A program made the position numbers and the translations under genes. DNA of 64,000 nucleotides from UBA2040 sp041751955. GTDB lineage: Bacteria; Bacteroidota; Bacteroidia; Flavobacteriales_D; Crocinitomicaceae. The stretch covers positions 33,133 to 97,132 of the forward strand of contig JBGSIB010000011.1 of the NCBI GenBank assembly GCA_041751955.1, written 5' to 3'. The notes below the pieces were generated by a model. That model had not been told where the DNA came from, made no database searches, and was given only the letters and a program-made list of their open reading frames with translations. The stretch's first letter is position 1, and the number at the start of each line of letters is the position of its first letter. Shown piece by piece: positions 51,963 through 61,842 of the stretch.

Positions 51963-52018
51963 AAAATTATTAATTAAATTATTTGTAAAATGATTACCAC
52001 TTTCGGTAAACAAGGGCG

Positions 52019-52026
52019 CAAAGATA
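52019..52026 (-). promoter_or_regulatory. Bacteroidota -7 box for the rpsF operon
   Basis: TATCTTTG on the minus strand, an exact TAnnTTTG match, predicts a leader of about 50 nt before the rpsF ATG. An autoregulatory S6:S18 leader structure could be sited here, but I cannot resolve one. Confidence 0.7.
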
Positions 52027-52167
52027 GTGAAATCAAATGAATTAAAGAAAAGGGACTGAGATAATTTTCTACTTTTTTATTTGATTCTCTTGCTTACTTT
52101 TGAGCAGTCCTATTTTCGGGACGAATTTAGAAATTTAAAGTTCAACAATTCAGTTCGTCGTTTCATT

Positions 52168-53409
52168 ATGCTCATTCGCTTAATTTCCTTTGTTATCTTC
52201 TCATTTATTCTCATCGCTTGCAATTCTGTTGAACAAGATGAAAAGAAACTAAAGGATAAAAATGGATTTTGTTCCTTTTGTGTGGATAGCACTGATTTTA
52301 AGTCGCTTAACAGTAAGTTTGTTGCCGATGTTCGATCTCAAATAGATGAATATTATCATCGATATTTCGACTCTCTCGGTTTTAATGGTGGATTTTTAGT
52401 CGCGAAAAACGGACGTATCCTTTACGAAAAATACGAAGGTTTCAGCCATGTCGAAAGGAATCAAAAAATGAATGCTGAAACACCATTGCATCTTGCTTCT
52501 GTTGGAAAAGTGCTAACGTCAACCGCTATTTTTCGACTGATAGAGAATAAAAAAATCAAACTCGACCAGAAAGTAAAAACCATCTTACCGGAATTACCTT
52601 ATAATGACATCACAATCAGAATGCTTTTGAACCACAGAAGTGGGATAACGAAGTATTCCAATTTCTCCGAACCAGATTCTATTTGGGGTCGTGAAATGGT
52701 TTTGCACAATCAAGATGCTCTGAATCTTCTATCGAAATATAATGTTCCTCTCGATTTTCCACCCGATTCGAAATTTGTTTATTGTAATACCAACTATGCA
52801 CTTTTGGCTTTAATCATCGAAAAAATAAGCAAGAAATCATTTAAAGTCGCGATGAAAGAATTGGTTTTTGATCCTTTAGGCATGAAAAATACATTCGTTT
52901 TTATTTTGGAAGAAGACAAAGATAAAGTGAGTCAATCCTATAATAGCAAAATGAAAATTCAAGAATTCGATAATCTCGATGCAATTTATGGTGATAAAAA
53001 TATTTATTCTACGCCTCGCGATTTGTTAAAGTTCGATTTGGCCATGCAAAAAGACGAGTTTATTTCTAAAAAATTGAAAAAGGAAATTTATAGAGGTTAC
53101 AGTTATGAAAAAGATGGCATAAAAAATTATGGATTGGGAATTCGCTTAAAAGAATGGGAAACAGGTGAGCGGATTTTTTATCACCACGGCTGGTGGCATG
53201 GCAACACTTCGGCTTATATCACCATGAAGAAGGAAGGAGTGACGATTATTGCCTTGTCCAATAAATTTACACGAAAGGTATACGATGTGATTCGATTGTC
53301 CTCTTTATTTGGAAATTATCCCTTTCAGTTGGGTGAAGACGAAGTTGAAACAGATGCCACACTAAAACAGTTGAAGATGGTGGATGACACTCTTAAACTC
53401 ATTCCATAG
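52168..53409 (+). CDS. Class C beta-lactamase-family serine hydrolase, lipoprotein
   Basis: From ATG 52168 a lipobox (LIACN) precedes a penicillin-binding-protein/AmpC-fold domain. The catalytic motifs are SVGK (Ser111, Lys114), YCN (Tyr205, Asn207) and HHG in FYHHGWWHG, standing in for the KTG box. Such enzymes act as esterases or D-amino peptidases; few are real beta-lactamases. The HHG variant is the usual one for the EstB/6-aminohexanoate-like branch. The longer frame to 52081 lacks a signal peptide at its start. It is a single gene. Confidence 0.88.
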   Translation: MLIRLISFVIFSFILIACNSVEQDEKKLKDKNGFCSFCVDSTDFKSLNSKFVADVRSQIDEYYHRYFDSLGFNGGFLVAKNGRILYEKYEGFSHVERNQKMNAETPLHLASVGKVLTSTAIFRLIENKKIKLDQKVKTILPELPYNDITIRMLLNHRSGITKYSNFSEPDSIWGREMVLHNQDALNLLSKYNVPLDFPPDSKFVYCNTNYALLALIIEKISKKSFKVAMKELVFDPLGMKNTFVFILEEDKDKVSQSYNSKMKIQEFDNLDAIYGDKNIYSTPRDLLKFDLAMQKDEFISKKLKKEIYRGYSYEKDGIKNYGLGIRLKEWETGERIFYHHGWWHGNTSAYITMKKEGVTIIALSNKFTRKVYDVIRLSSLFGNYPFQLGEDEVETDATLKQLKMVDDTLKLIP

Positions 53410-53496
53410 AATATTAAATCAGATTAAAACTCTAGAAAAACAGATATTTGCTTCAAATCATCCCTTCTTTCACTTTTTTTTGCGACACATTTTCAG

Positions 53497-53504
53497 TATT
53501 TTTG
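53497..53504 (+). promoter_or_regulatory. Bacteroidota -7 box for the aconitase gene
   Basis: TATTTTTG matches TAnnTTTG; a TTTG 14 bp upstream (53479-53482) is closer than the usual -33 spacing. The predicted leader of about 120 nt would contain the 53530-53578 hairpin. Confidence 0.5.
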
Positions 53505-53529
53505 CGCCCTGAAAGAATTGCGAATTCAT

Positions 53530-53600
53530 GAATTACGAATTACGGATTTTCAGAGATACTTTTAGTAATTCGTAATTCGTAATTGATCATTCGTAATTCG
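53530..53600. repeat. Inverted repeat of TTCGTAATTC units in the aconitase leader
   Basis: The arms GAATTACGAATTAC (53530-53543) and GTAATTCGTAATTC (53565-53578) are perfectly complementary around a 21-nt loop. A further TTCGTAATTCG copy follows at 53590-53600. It resembles the repetitive intergenic hairpins of Bacteroidota. Because it lies in the predicted 5' UTR it may influence expression. Confidence 0.75.
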
Positions 53601-53630
53601 TTATTTTGTAATTGATTAAAAACTGAAACC

Positions 53631-55907
53631 ATGGTATTTGATTTAGACATGATCAAAAAGGTTTACGCCCAATTTCCAGGACGTATCGAAGCTGCTAGAC
53701 TTGCAGTGGGAAGACCTCTAACTTTAACAGAGAAAATTTTATACGCACATCTTTGGGATGGCAACGCCTCTTCGGAATTCGAACGTGGTAATGCGTATGT
53801 AGATTTTGCTCCAGATCGTGTTGCCATGCAAGATGCTACGGCTCAAATGGCTTTGTTGCAATTTATGCAAGCGGGAAGAAGTAAAGTGGCGGTTCCTTCA
53901 ACGGTTCATGCGGATCACTTGATTCAAGCGAAAATTGGAGCTACAGTCGATTTACAAGAATCATTAAATAAAAACAACGAAGTTTTCAATTTCCTTTCTT
54001 CGATTTCCAACAAGTATGGAATCGGATTCTGGAAGCCAGGAGCTGGAATTATACATCAAGTTGTATTAGAAAATTATGCTTTCCCAGGTGGAATGATGAT
54101 TGGAACAGATTCTCACACTGTAAATGCTGGTGGTTTAGGAATGATCGCAATCGGTGTTGGCGGTGCAGATGCAGTTGACGTTATGGCTGGCATGCCTTGG
54201 GAATTGAAATTTCCAAAACTTATCGGTGTTAAATTGACAGGTAAATTAAGTGGTTGGACCTCTCCAAAAGACGTAATCTTGAAAGTGGCAGACATTCTAA
54301 CGGTAAAAGGTGGGACGGGTGCAGTCGTTGAATATTTCGGTGAAGGAGCCATCAACATGTCTTGTACAGGAAAAGGTACAATTTGTAACATGGGGGCAGA
54401 AATTGGAGCAACAACTTCAACATTTGGTTATGACGATTCCATGCGAAGATTTTTGACGGCTACAGGTCGTGCAGAAGTCGTGGCAGAAGCAGATAAAATT
54501 GCAGCACATTTAACAGGTGATGCTGAAGTATATGCAGATCCTGAAAAATACTTCGATCAGTTGATTGAAATCAATCTTTCTGAATTGGAACCTCATGTGA
54601 ACGGTCCATTTACACCAGACAGAGGAACACCAATTTCAAAATTAAAAGAGGAAGCAATCGCCAACGGTTGGCCTTTGAAAATAGAATGGGGATTGATTGG
54701 TTCTTGCACCAATTCTTCCTACGAAGATATGTCACGTGCAGCTTCTATTGCGGCTCAAGCCGTTGAAAAAGGCTTGACACCAAAAGCAGAATTCGGAATC
54801 AACCCAGGTTCAGAGCAAATTCGTTTCACGATTGAAAGAGATGGTTTCATTGGAACATTCGAAAAATTAGGAACAAAAATATTCACTAACGCTTGCGGAC
54901 CTTGTATCGGACAATGGGATAGAGCCGGAGCTGAAAAACAAGAAAAAAATACAATTATTCACTCTTTCAACAGAAATTTCTCCAAAAGAGCGGATGGTAA
55001 TCCAAATACGCATGCTTTTGTGACTTCTCCAGAAATGGTAGCCGCTTTGGCTATTGCCGGAACGTTGGAATTCAATCCTTTGACAGATACATTGACAAAT
55101 GACAAAGGAGAACAAATAAAACTAGAAGCACCGACAGGTTGGGAATTGCCTCCAAAAGGTTTTGATGTAGAAGACGCTGGTTTTCAAGCACCTGTAGCTG
55201 ATGGATCAGGAGTTGTTATTGAAGTAGCAGCAGATTCAAGTCGTTTGCAATTGTTGGAGCCTTTTGCTGCTTGGGATGGACAAAATATCACAGGAGCAAA
55301 ATTGTTGATCAAAGCAGAAGGGAAATGTACAACGGATCACATTTCTATGGCGGGACCTTGGTTGCGTTACCGTGGACATTTGGACAATATTTCCAACAAC
55401 ATGTTGATTGGGGCATTGAATTTCTACAACAAAGAAACCAATAAAGTAAAAAATCAGTTGACCGGCGAATATGGTGAAGTTCCTGCTGTTGCAAGAGCTT
55501 ACAAAGCAGCCAGTGTTCCTTCTATTGTTGTTGGAGACCACAACTATGGTGAAGGTTCTTCTCGTGAGCATGCGGCCATGGAACCTAGATTTTTAGGAGT
55601 TGTTGCTGTAATCGTTAAATCTTTTGCTCGTATCCACGAAACAAACTTGAAAAAACAAGGAATGTTAGGCTTAACTTTTGCGACTGAAAGTGATTATGAC
55701 AAAATCAAGGAAGGAGACACTTTCAACTTTTCAGATTTGAGTTCGTTTGCTCCAGGAAAACAATTGACTTTGGAAGTTAGGCATGAAGATGGTCAAACAG
55801 AAAATATCATGTTGAACCATACATACAACGATGCGCAAATCGAATGGTTCAGAGCAGGTTCAGCCTTGAATTTAATCAAATTAGAAAATGCAAAAGCAGA
55901 AGCTTAA
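53631..55907 (+). CDS. Aconitate hydratase
   Basis: This TCA-cycle enzyme interconverts citrate and isocitrate with a [4Fe-4S] cluster. The 758-residue product is of the mitochondrial-type (AcnA_Mito) family: domain motifs IGTDSHTVNAGGLGMIAIGV, GSCTNSSYEDM with the first cluster Cys, and NACGPCIGQWDR with the other two. The C-terminal swivel domain has GDHNYGEGSSREHAAMEPR. It may be acnA or acn by other naming; the mitochondrial type is the usual one in Bacteroidota. It is a single transcription unit. Confidence 0.97.
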   Translation: MVFDLDMIKKVYAQFPGRIEAARLAVGRPLTLTEKILYAHLWDGNASSEFERGNAYVDFAPDRVAMQDATAQMALLQFMQAGRSKVAVPSTVHADHLIQAKIGATVDLQESLNKNNEVFNFLSSISNKYGIGFWKPGAGIIHQVVLENYAFPGGMMIGTDSHTVNAGGLGMIAIGVGGADAVDVMAGMPWELKFPKLIGVKLTGKLSGWTSPKDVILKVADILTVKGGTGAVVEYFGEGAINMSCTGKGTICNMGAEIGATTSTFGYDDSMRRFLTATGRAEVVAEADKIAAHLTGDAEVYADPEKYFDQLIEINLSELEPHVNGPFTPDRGTPISKLKEEAIANGWPLKIEWGLIGSCTNSSYEDMSRAASIAAQAVEKGLTPKAEFGINPGSEQIRFTIERDGFIGTFEKLGTKIFTNACGPCIGQWDRAGAEKQEKNTIIHSFNRNFSKRADGNPNTHAFVTSPEMVAALAIAGTLEFNPLTDTLTNDKGEQIKLEAPTGWELPPKGFDVEDAGFQAPVADGSGVVIEVAADSSRLQLLEPFAAWDGQNITGAKLLIKAEGKCTTDHISMAGPWLRYRGHLDNISNNMLIGALNFYNKETNKVKNQLTGEYGEVPAVARAYKAASVPSIVVGDHNYGEGSSREHAAMEPRFLGVVAVIVKSFARIHETNLKKQGMLGLTFATESDYDKIKEGDTFNFSDLSSFAPGKQLTLEVRHEDGQTENIMLNHTYNDAQIEWFRAGSALNLIKLENAKAEA

Positions 55908-55931
55908 GCATCATAAATAGAAATTTTAAAG

Positions 55932-55964
55932 AAGCCCATTCTGATGTACAGAATGGGCTTTTTG
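55932..55964 (+). terminator. Intrinsic terminator after aconitase
   Basis: An 11-bp perfect stem, AGCCCATTCTG / CAGAATGGGCT, has a 5-nt loop and a T-run (TTTTT), 25 bp after the stop. Confidence 0.92.
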
Positions 55965-56049
55965 GTTGATATTTAGTCGTATAGCATGATTTTTGTTATG
56001 AATTCTCATCAATTTTAACGTATTTTGTGGTAAACAAAAACAAAATAAT

Positions 56050-57410
56050 ATGAAAACACGTTTACTTATTTTTTCAGGACTCTTAATGGGTCTTGCTCAT
56101 CTAAATGCCTTCGGACAGTGCTTGAATGCAAGCCAAGGACAATATCCTTCCGCCGTATTTGATTTACCCAATTGTGATGGAACCACTGTGCATAACATTC
56201 AACCGGATTGTTACGCATCAGATTATTCCGCTGTGAATGTTACTGCTGGAAATACTTACACCTTTAGTAGCTCTATTTCAACGGATTATATAACTATATC
56301 AAATCCTGGGGAACAGTAGCATACGCCAATGGAACGAGTCCAGTGGTGTATACCGCCACAATTACCGAAACCGTTCGGTTCTATTCTCATGTCGACGCTT
56401 TGTGCACGGAAAACAACAACCCAAGGGAAAGAAACGTTGTATGCGGTTCCGGTGGCGCACCCTGTTTTAACGCTAGTCAAGGCCAATATCCTAGTTTAAA
56501 TTTTGATCTGCCGAGTTGTGATGGTTCAGTGGTGCACACAATTGCTTCTGATGCTTATGCCGTAGATTATTCAGCAGTGAATGTTGTTGCAGGAAATACA
56601 TATACCTTTAGTAGTTCGATTCCAACGGATTGGATAACAATATCTGACTTCGCTGGAACAATTGCTTATGGTTTTGGTTTAGCTTCTGTGACCTATACAG
56701 CAACTGCAACAGAGACCGTTCGTTTTTATAGTCACGTTGATGCGGGTTGTACGGAAGATACTAATCCTAGAGAAAGAAATGTGATATGCTCTGGTGGGGC
56801 CTCTGTCGCTGGTCCATGTTTGAATGCTCCGGGTGGAATGTATCCTACTGACGATTTTGTTGTTCCAAATTGTGATGGAACGCCTAATATTATCGCAACG
56901 GATTGTTACGCTGGTGATTATTCAAAAGTTGTGCTTAATGGTGGGAATACGTATGGATTTGAAAGTTCTGTTGCTACGGATTGGATAACGTTAACAGATT
57001 CGTCTGGTTCAACTGTACTGGCTTACGGTCAATCACCTATTAATAATGCTGCAGTTACTGGTATACCTGAGTTGGTGATTCGTTTCTACACCCACACAGA
57101 TTCTCTATGTGGAGAGGCAACTGTTGATAGAAGCAGAATTGTCACCTGCATAGGAAGTGTTGGATTGACTGAAATTTTGGAATCGGATATTTCTTTATTT
57201 CCAAATCCAGCCCATGATAAAATATCCATTTCAGGAGCTATGACTTATGATGAAATTGAATTGGTTTCTGTTGAAGGAAGAGTGTTACAGATCGTTCACC
57301 CTACCAGTACAACGACAGAAATAGATGTAAACACTTTGGATCGAGGAACTTATTTTGTTCGTATTAAATCGAATGGTGTTGCCGTGACGAAAGAGTTTGT
57401 AAAGAATTAG
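56050..57410 (+). pseudogene. T9SS type A surface protein with three Cys-rich repeats, broken by a single-base frameshift
   Basis: The gene has a signal peptide (ending AFGQ) and three ~110-residue repeats, each beginning C-(L/F)-NA-x-x-G-x-YP and containing AGNTYTFSSS-type and VRFYSHVDALC-type blocks. A C-terminal T9SS type A sorting domain (SLFPNPAHDKISISG to AVTKEFVKN) follows. The first repeat is interrupted: after ISNPGEQ the frame stops at 56319, while the other frame continues seamlessly with SWGTVAYANGTSPVVYTAT. Adding one base in AAA 56301-56303 restores about 453 residues. Repeats 2 and 3 are intact. The paired Cys suggest disulfides in an adhesin-like surface protein. Confidence 0.82.
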
Positions 57411-57430
57411 GAACTATAAACAAAATAGGA

Positions 57431-57466
57431 AAAGTCCTTTGCACTGATGTGTGAAGGACTTTTTTT
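57431..57466 (+). terminator. Intrinsic terminator after the T9SS gene
   Basis: AAAGTCCTTTGCAC and GTGTGAAGGACTTT pair with one G-T or mismatch pair around TGAT, with seven Ts after. A degraded copy of the same hairpin is at 58330-58354. Confidence 0.85.
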
Positions 57467-57487
57467 ATTCAAGTTATTTAGGACAGG

Positions 57488-58192
57488 TTATTTTAAAATG
57501 GCTAAAGTCAGATAAATGATCAGAACACTGAGCCATTGCCCCAATACACAAGCCCAAATGTATTTTTTGCTGGCTGTTTCTATACTGTTCATTTTCACGA
57601 CCATTTTGGTGCGAATCTCATCGAAAATATCTAAATCTTCCTTTTGGAAGTCAATATCGTTCAATCGAATCTTTTTGAATCCAAAAACCAAGGCTTTTCG
57701 TACCCATTTGTTTTGAGTTTGATTTTTCACCGCCTGAATCATTTTGAGTTTCAACCGCATGGCTTCTCCCAAACTGGAAACTTTTGAAGGGATATTTCCT
57801 TTAACAAAAGCCAATGCGCTATCCATCGCCGGCAAAATCAGGTCATTTGATTTTTCTTTCACAATTCGACCAGCTATTTTTCGAAAAATATAGCGCCCAC
57901 CTGCAATGAACATCACAAAAGAAAGTAAGACAATGAAAAGAATCAATCCAGATTGTACAGGTCGAATGGAAAAAACATGAAAAAATCCAACAATTGCTTC
58001 TAAACCACCCGCATGTGCGGCTCCTGACCCTATGGATGTGCCTTCGGTGATTTTGGCTATATTTTCCATTAAAAAACCGATGGCTATGAAAAAAGTGATT
58101 AACGTGCTGAAGATATTTAATACATTGATTTTTAGCCATGTAAACACAATAACAAAAGACAGTTTACCAAAATATTTTACGTTTTCATTCAT
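57488..58192 (-). CDS. Hypothetical integral membrane protein
   Basis: A 234-residue protein with an N-terminal pair of helices (about 12-45 and 80-105) and a C-terminal helix (about 213-232). Between them is a basic amphipathic segment (KEKSNDLILPAMDSALAFVK and KMIQAVKNQTQNKWVRKALV). No signal peptide and no family recognised. The Lys/Arg-rich middle would face the cytoplasm. It is convergent with the T9SS gene. Confidence 0.6.
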   Translation of the reverse strand: MNENVKYFGKLSFVIVFTWLKINVLNIFSTLITFFIAIGFLMENIAKITEGTSIGSGAAHAGGLEAIVGFFHVFSIRPVQSGLILFIVLLSFVMFIAGGRYIFRKIAGRIVKEKSNDLILPAMDSALAFVKGNIPSKVSSLGEAMRLKLKMIQAVKNQTQNKWVRKALVFGFKKIRLNDIDFQKEDLDIFDEIRTKMVVKMNSIETASKKYIWACVLGQWLSVLIIYLTLAILK

Positions 58193-58329
58193 TCTAACTA
58201 AAATAGCTTATTTTTTTTTGGCATTTTGAATCTTGTGCGTTTGATGTAACCTCCAGAAACTTCTAAATATCCGTCTCAAATTGCTCTGCAATAAGAATCA
58301 CTTATGAACTTGAACTATGAATTGAAATG

Positions 58330-58354
58330 GAAAAGTCCTTTGCACTGATGTGGG
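58330..58354. repeat. Decayed copy of the 57431 hairpin
   Basis: AAAAGTCCTTTGCACTGATG is identical to the left arm and loop of the terminator at 57431-57466; the right arm continues as TGGGAAGGATTT, with changes that weaken the stem and remove the T-run. Similar bases flank both copies. Confidence 0.75.
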
Positions 58355-58381
58355 AAGGATTTCATTATGTTTTAGAACGCA

Positions 58382-58729
58382 CTATTTGAGGCCGTATTCC
58401 TTTTTTCTTTTTTTGACAAGACGAGATAAATTGAATTTTTGAACTTTTTTATCGGGCTGTGCCTGAAGTAAAAGGTATTGTTTTCCTTCGTAAGTGAAAT
58501 AAATTTCTTGTCCAGGAGCCATGCAGAAACTTGATGTACCAATGCGCACAGAGGAAGTTGAAACCACATTTGGAATCGTCAATTCATACGATTTAAAGCT
58601 CTGATTTTTAAGTTTGACCATTACGGTAAAAGACTTGTTTTTTGTTACTGAATAATCCTGCAAACCATCTTGGCTGAATGATGTCAGTGAAAAACTGGAA
58701 AAAAGAAAAGCAAATAGGAAATATTTCAT
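58382..58729 (-). CDS. Hypothetical exported protein
   Basis: A 115-residue protein with a signal peptide (about 1-19, ending SFSQ) and a small beta-rich domain (SFTVMVKLKNQSFKSYELTI, then SVRIGTSSFCMAPGQEIYFT). The tail is strongly basic (LSRLVKKRKKEYGLK). No family recognised. It lies downstream of kup on the same strand by 55 bp, so cotranscription is possible. Confidence 0.6.
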   Translation of the reverse strand: MKYFLFAFLFSSFSLTSFSQDGLQDYSVTKNKSFTVMVKLKNQSFKSYELTIPNVVSTSSVRIGTSSFCMAPGQEIYFTYEGKQYLLLQAQPDKKVQKFNLSRLVKKRKKEYGLK

Positions 58730-58784
58730 GTTCTAATTTTTTATACTTCTAAAGTAAACAATATATTTCAAATGAATTCTTTCC

Positions 58785-60776
58785 TTATTTTTTCGGCATT
58801 TTGAATCTTTTGCGTTTAATGTTATCGCCATAATCTTGATAAACTTCTGCAATATCAGTCTCAAATCGGTCAGTGACAAGTATAGGAATATATTCCACAT
58901 CGACATTCGTTTTGTCTAAACCAAAATCTTCTGCAGGTTGAAGTCCGGTGAATTTGATGAATCTATAGGCTTTGATCGCGAACATTTGAGCAGTTGTGAT
59001 CAGATTATCGATGGCAACACGTGTGCTTAAAACGATAAACTTGAAGTCTATTTCGTCTAACTTACCTCGAACGGGTTCAAAAACACTTTCACCTTTGATT
59101 TCTTTTTGGTCCACCAAATGATCGTGAATTTTACGCATCATGTATTCTATTTTGTGTTCCTCTTTGAAACCCAAGGACAATTTTACATAGTAACAACGTT
59201 TGTCGATTATTTCATTGACTACGTAATTGACGCCCCAAGGCTCATCCATGATTTCCAGATGTAAAAACCAAATAATTCCAGCTTTTTTCGGTTTCTTTTT
59301 AAATAATGAATGGTAGATGGTAGAGTCCAATTTCAAAGGAGAAATGCTTCGTGTTGGGTAAACAATGTTACTCGCTTCATAAGGTATTTTTTCATCGGCA
59401 TTAATGGCTTGAATCAATGGAGCGACTTTAGACATTGGCAAATACTCTGTGATTTTGGCGCGCAGTTCTCGTGCCTTGTAGTACAATATCAGTAAGGTGA
59501 AGAATACTGTTGCTAAAAGCATGGAGAACCATCCACCATGTTTTAATTTGCCAAGATTGGAAATAAAGAACATCATTTCTATCGACATTAGAACAGCAAA
59601 AATTCCAAGGTACATGATTTTACTTTTGGGATGTTTAAGTATTAAAAGCAGTCCTAGTAATATAGACGTCATCAGCATGTCTATAGTTATGGCTAAACCA
59701 TAACTCGCCTCCATTGCTGTTGATTTTTTGAAGATTAAAATCACCACCAAACATCCTGCCATTAGGAAATAATTGATGAAAGGAACATAAACCTGACCTT
59801 GACTTGTAGAAGGATATTTTACTTTTAAATTGGTCCAAAGTTTCAATTTAATTGCTTCGTTCATCAAAGTGAAAACACCCGTTATCAAGGCTTGCGAGGC
59901 AATTATTGTTGAAAGTGTGGCTAAACCAATCGCAAAAGGAATCCAAGATTTTGGCACAGTAGCATAAAACACACTCACTAAATTTATTTTTTCAATATTT
60001 CCATTCAATAAAAAAGCTGCTTGTCCGAAATAGTTGAGTAAAAGCATACTTCCAACAAATATCCATGCCACTCTTATGTTTTGTTTTCCGCAATGACCAA
60101 GGTCTGAGTACAAGGCTTCAGCACCTGTAGTACAAAGGAAAACTGCGCCTAACACCCAGAATCCTTGTGGATAATTGAGCAAAAAATCGACGGCATACAT
60201 CGGATTTATTGCCTTAAGAACCATTGGGTTTTTCGTCAATTGCATGACACCTAACAGTCCAAGGAACAAAAACCAAGTCACCATTACAGGACCGAAAATT
60301 CGCCCAATGATATGTGTCCCAAATTGTTGAATGAGAAAGAGTAAAACAATTATCGTCATGACAATGGGCATGGTCGGCAAGGATGGGTAAATGGTATTCA
60401 ATCCTTCAACCGCCGAAGAAATCGATATTGAAGGTGTAATGAATCCATCGGCCAAGAGCGTCGCACACCCAATTAATGCGAGGACGTAAACCCATTTAAC
60501 TTTACGCTTTTTCAACAAGGCAAAAAGCGCAAAAATTCCACCTTCTCCTTGATTATCAGCATTTAATGCCATCAAGATGTATTTGAAAGTTGCTATAGAA
60601 AATAATGTCCAGAAGATACATGACATACTTCCCAAAATCAATTGTGGGTCGAAATTTGAACCTCCAGAAATGGCCGTGAAAACGTAAAGTGGTGAGGTAC
60701 CGATATCTCCAAACACAATGCCTATGGCAATTAGTACTCCTGCGACTTTAAGCGGATGAGTATGTGTAGAGGACAT
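58785..60776 (-). CDS. kup: Kup-family potassium uptake transporter
   Basis: A K+:H+ symporter of the KUP/HAK/KT family. The 663-residue product starts with the family block GIVFGDIGTSPLYVFTAISG, then NADNQGEGGIFALFALLKK and LADGFITPSISISSAVEGLN. It has 12 helices in the first 430 residues and a C-terminal cytoplasmic domain of about 230 residues. Length is normal for bacterial Kup (about 620-660). It is a single gene or the first of a pair with the small exported protein. Confidence 0.96.
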   Translation of the reverse strand: MSSTHTHPLKVAGVLIAIGIVFGDIGTSPLYVFTAISGGSNFDPQLILGSMSCIFWTLFSIATFKYILMALNADNQGEGGIFALFALLKKRKVKWVYVLALIGCATLLADGFITPSISISSAVEGLNTIYPSLPTMPIVMTIIVLLFLIQQFGTHIIGRIFGPVMVTWFLFLGLLGVMQLTKNPMVLKAINPMYAVDFLLNYPQGFWVLGAVFLCTTGAEALYSDLGHCGKQNIRVAWIFVGSMLLLNYFGQAAFLLNGNIEKINLVSVFYATVPKSWIPFAIGLATLSTIIASQALITGVFTLMNEAIKLKLWTNLKVKYPSTSQGQVYVPFINYFLMAGCLVVILIFKKSTAMEASYGLAITIDMLMTSILLGLLLILKHPKSKIMYLGIFAVLMSIEMMFFISNLGKLKHGGWFSMLLATVFFTLLILYYKARELRAKITEYLPMSKVAPLIQAINADEKIPYEASNIVYPTRSISPLKLDSTIYHSLFKKKPKKAGIIWFLHLEIMDEPWGVNYVVNEIIDKRCYYVKLSLGFKEEHKIEYMMRKIHDHLVDQKEIKGESVFEPVRGKLDEIDFKFIVLSTRVAIDNLITTAQMFAIKAYRFIKFTGLQPAEDFGLDKTNVDVEYIPILVTDRFETDIAEVYQDYGDNIKRKRFKMPKK

Positions 60777-60977
60777 AATCTATATTTTACTCAAATGTAT
60801 GTATAGTTTCTAGTTGAAGCACAATTGTTTGATGAGTTATCTCAAAATTAGTCTACCCTTTTTAAGAATGTATAAATCTTTCAACCAAAAACATTTGACC
60901 TTAAACGACTCAATTCAAATCAAATGAGAATAAATTTCATTTTTACTAAAAGTGAACCGCGATAAATTGAATTAAAC

Positions 60978-61010
60978 AAAAAAAGCGGATTCCGCTTGAA
61001 ATCCGCTTTT
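60978..61010 (-). terminator. Intrinsic terminator after the 61027-61698 gene
   Basis: On the minus strand AAAGCGGATT and AATCCGCTTT form a 10-bp perfect stem with an 8-nt loop, followed by a T-run. It lies 17 bp after the stop. Confidence 0.88.
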
Positions 61011-61026
61011 CATTCGAACAATATTA

Positions 61027-61698
61027 TTACTTTCCTTTACCTTTTTTATTTTCCGTTACTTCCACCAAGTATATGTCCCCATTTTTTGTGAGCATAAGAA
61101 GCGTTGATACGCGTTCACCTTTTTTATTTGTTAAATAAAAAACAGCTCCATGCCCTTTTCCTTCTGTATCGTAAAATTTGTAAAGCAAAGATAGAGTTTG
61201 TCCAGTTTCATATTTTTTAATTACTTCACCTCTTTTTAATTTTTCCAATGACTCAACAAGGGGCTTTGTTCCAGATTTAGTGTGGATTATCGCTGGTCTA
61301 AATCCTGAACTCAGAGAATATGCATCTCCTTTTACTGCCTCAATTTTTTTCTTTTCAGCTGGTGACAAACTTGTTGATTCAGACTCTTCTTCATCACACA
61401 TTTCATATTGAGGTGTATCTTTTCCATAGCCGCAGGCAATTATTTTACTGAGCGCTTCACCTAAATAACAATATACTTGTGTGGCATAATCTTGATCTCC
61501 ACATGGATCATTTTGCATGGCCTTACCAACGGCTGTAGCAGCATCTAAAACTTTTTGGTTAAAACCCAGACCTAATCCAGAGCCGTCAGGGTGACACCAG
61601 GCATCGGGAGGACAATCGAAATCAGGCATTTGGGCATTGCCATAAATGGAGAACAACATTCCTATTAATAAGATTTTTAAATTTTTCATAACATTCAT
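61027..61698 (-). CDS. Hypothetical exported protein
   Basis: A 223-residue protein with a signal peptide (about 1-22, ending GNAQ) and a Cys-rich mature region (PDFDCPPDAWCHPDG, NDPCGDQDYATQVYCYLGEA, IIACGYGKDTPQYEMC). A Lys/Glu-rich C-terminal beta domain follows. The start could also be the second Met (61689). No family recognised. The even number of Cys suggests disulfides in the periplasm. Confidence 0.65.
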   Translation of the reverse strand: MNVMKNLKILLIGMLFSIYGNAQMPDFDCPPDAWCHPDGSGLGLGFNQKVLDAATAVGKAMQNDPCGDQDYATQVYCYLGEALSKIIACGYGKDTPQYEMCDEEESESTSLSPAEKKKIEAVKGDAYSLSSGFRPAIIHTKSGTKPLVESLEKLKRGEVIKKYETGQTLSLLYKFYDTEGKGHGAVFYLTNKKGERVSTLLMLTKNGDIYLVEVTENKKGKGK

Positions 61699-61842
61699 TT
61701 TTAATTGGTTAACAATAGTGCTAAACTACTGCAAGTGCTTTCATAACATATCCAAGAAAAAAGTGGTTGCTGAGAATTACATGAATTCAGAGAGGAGCTA
61801 AAACATCAAAAAAGGCAATTAAAATTTGAGTCGTGTTAGTGG

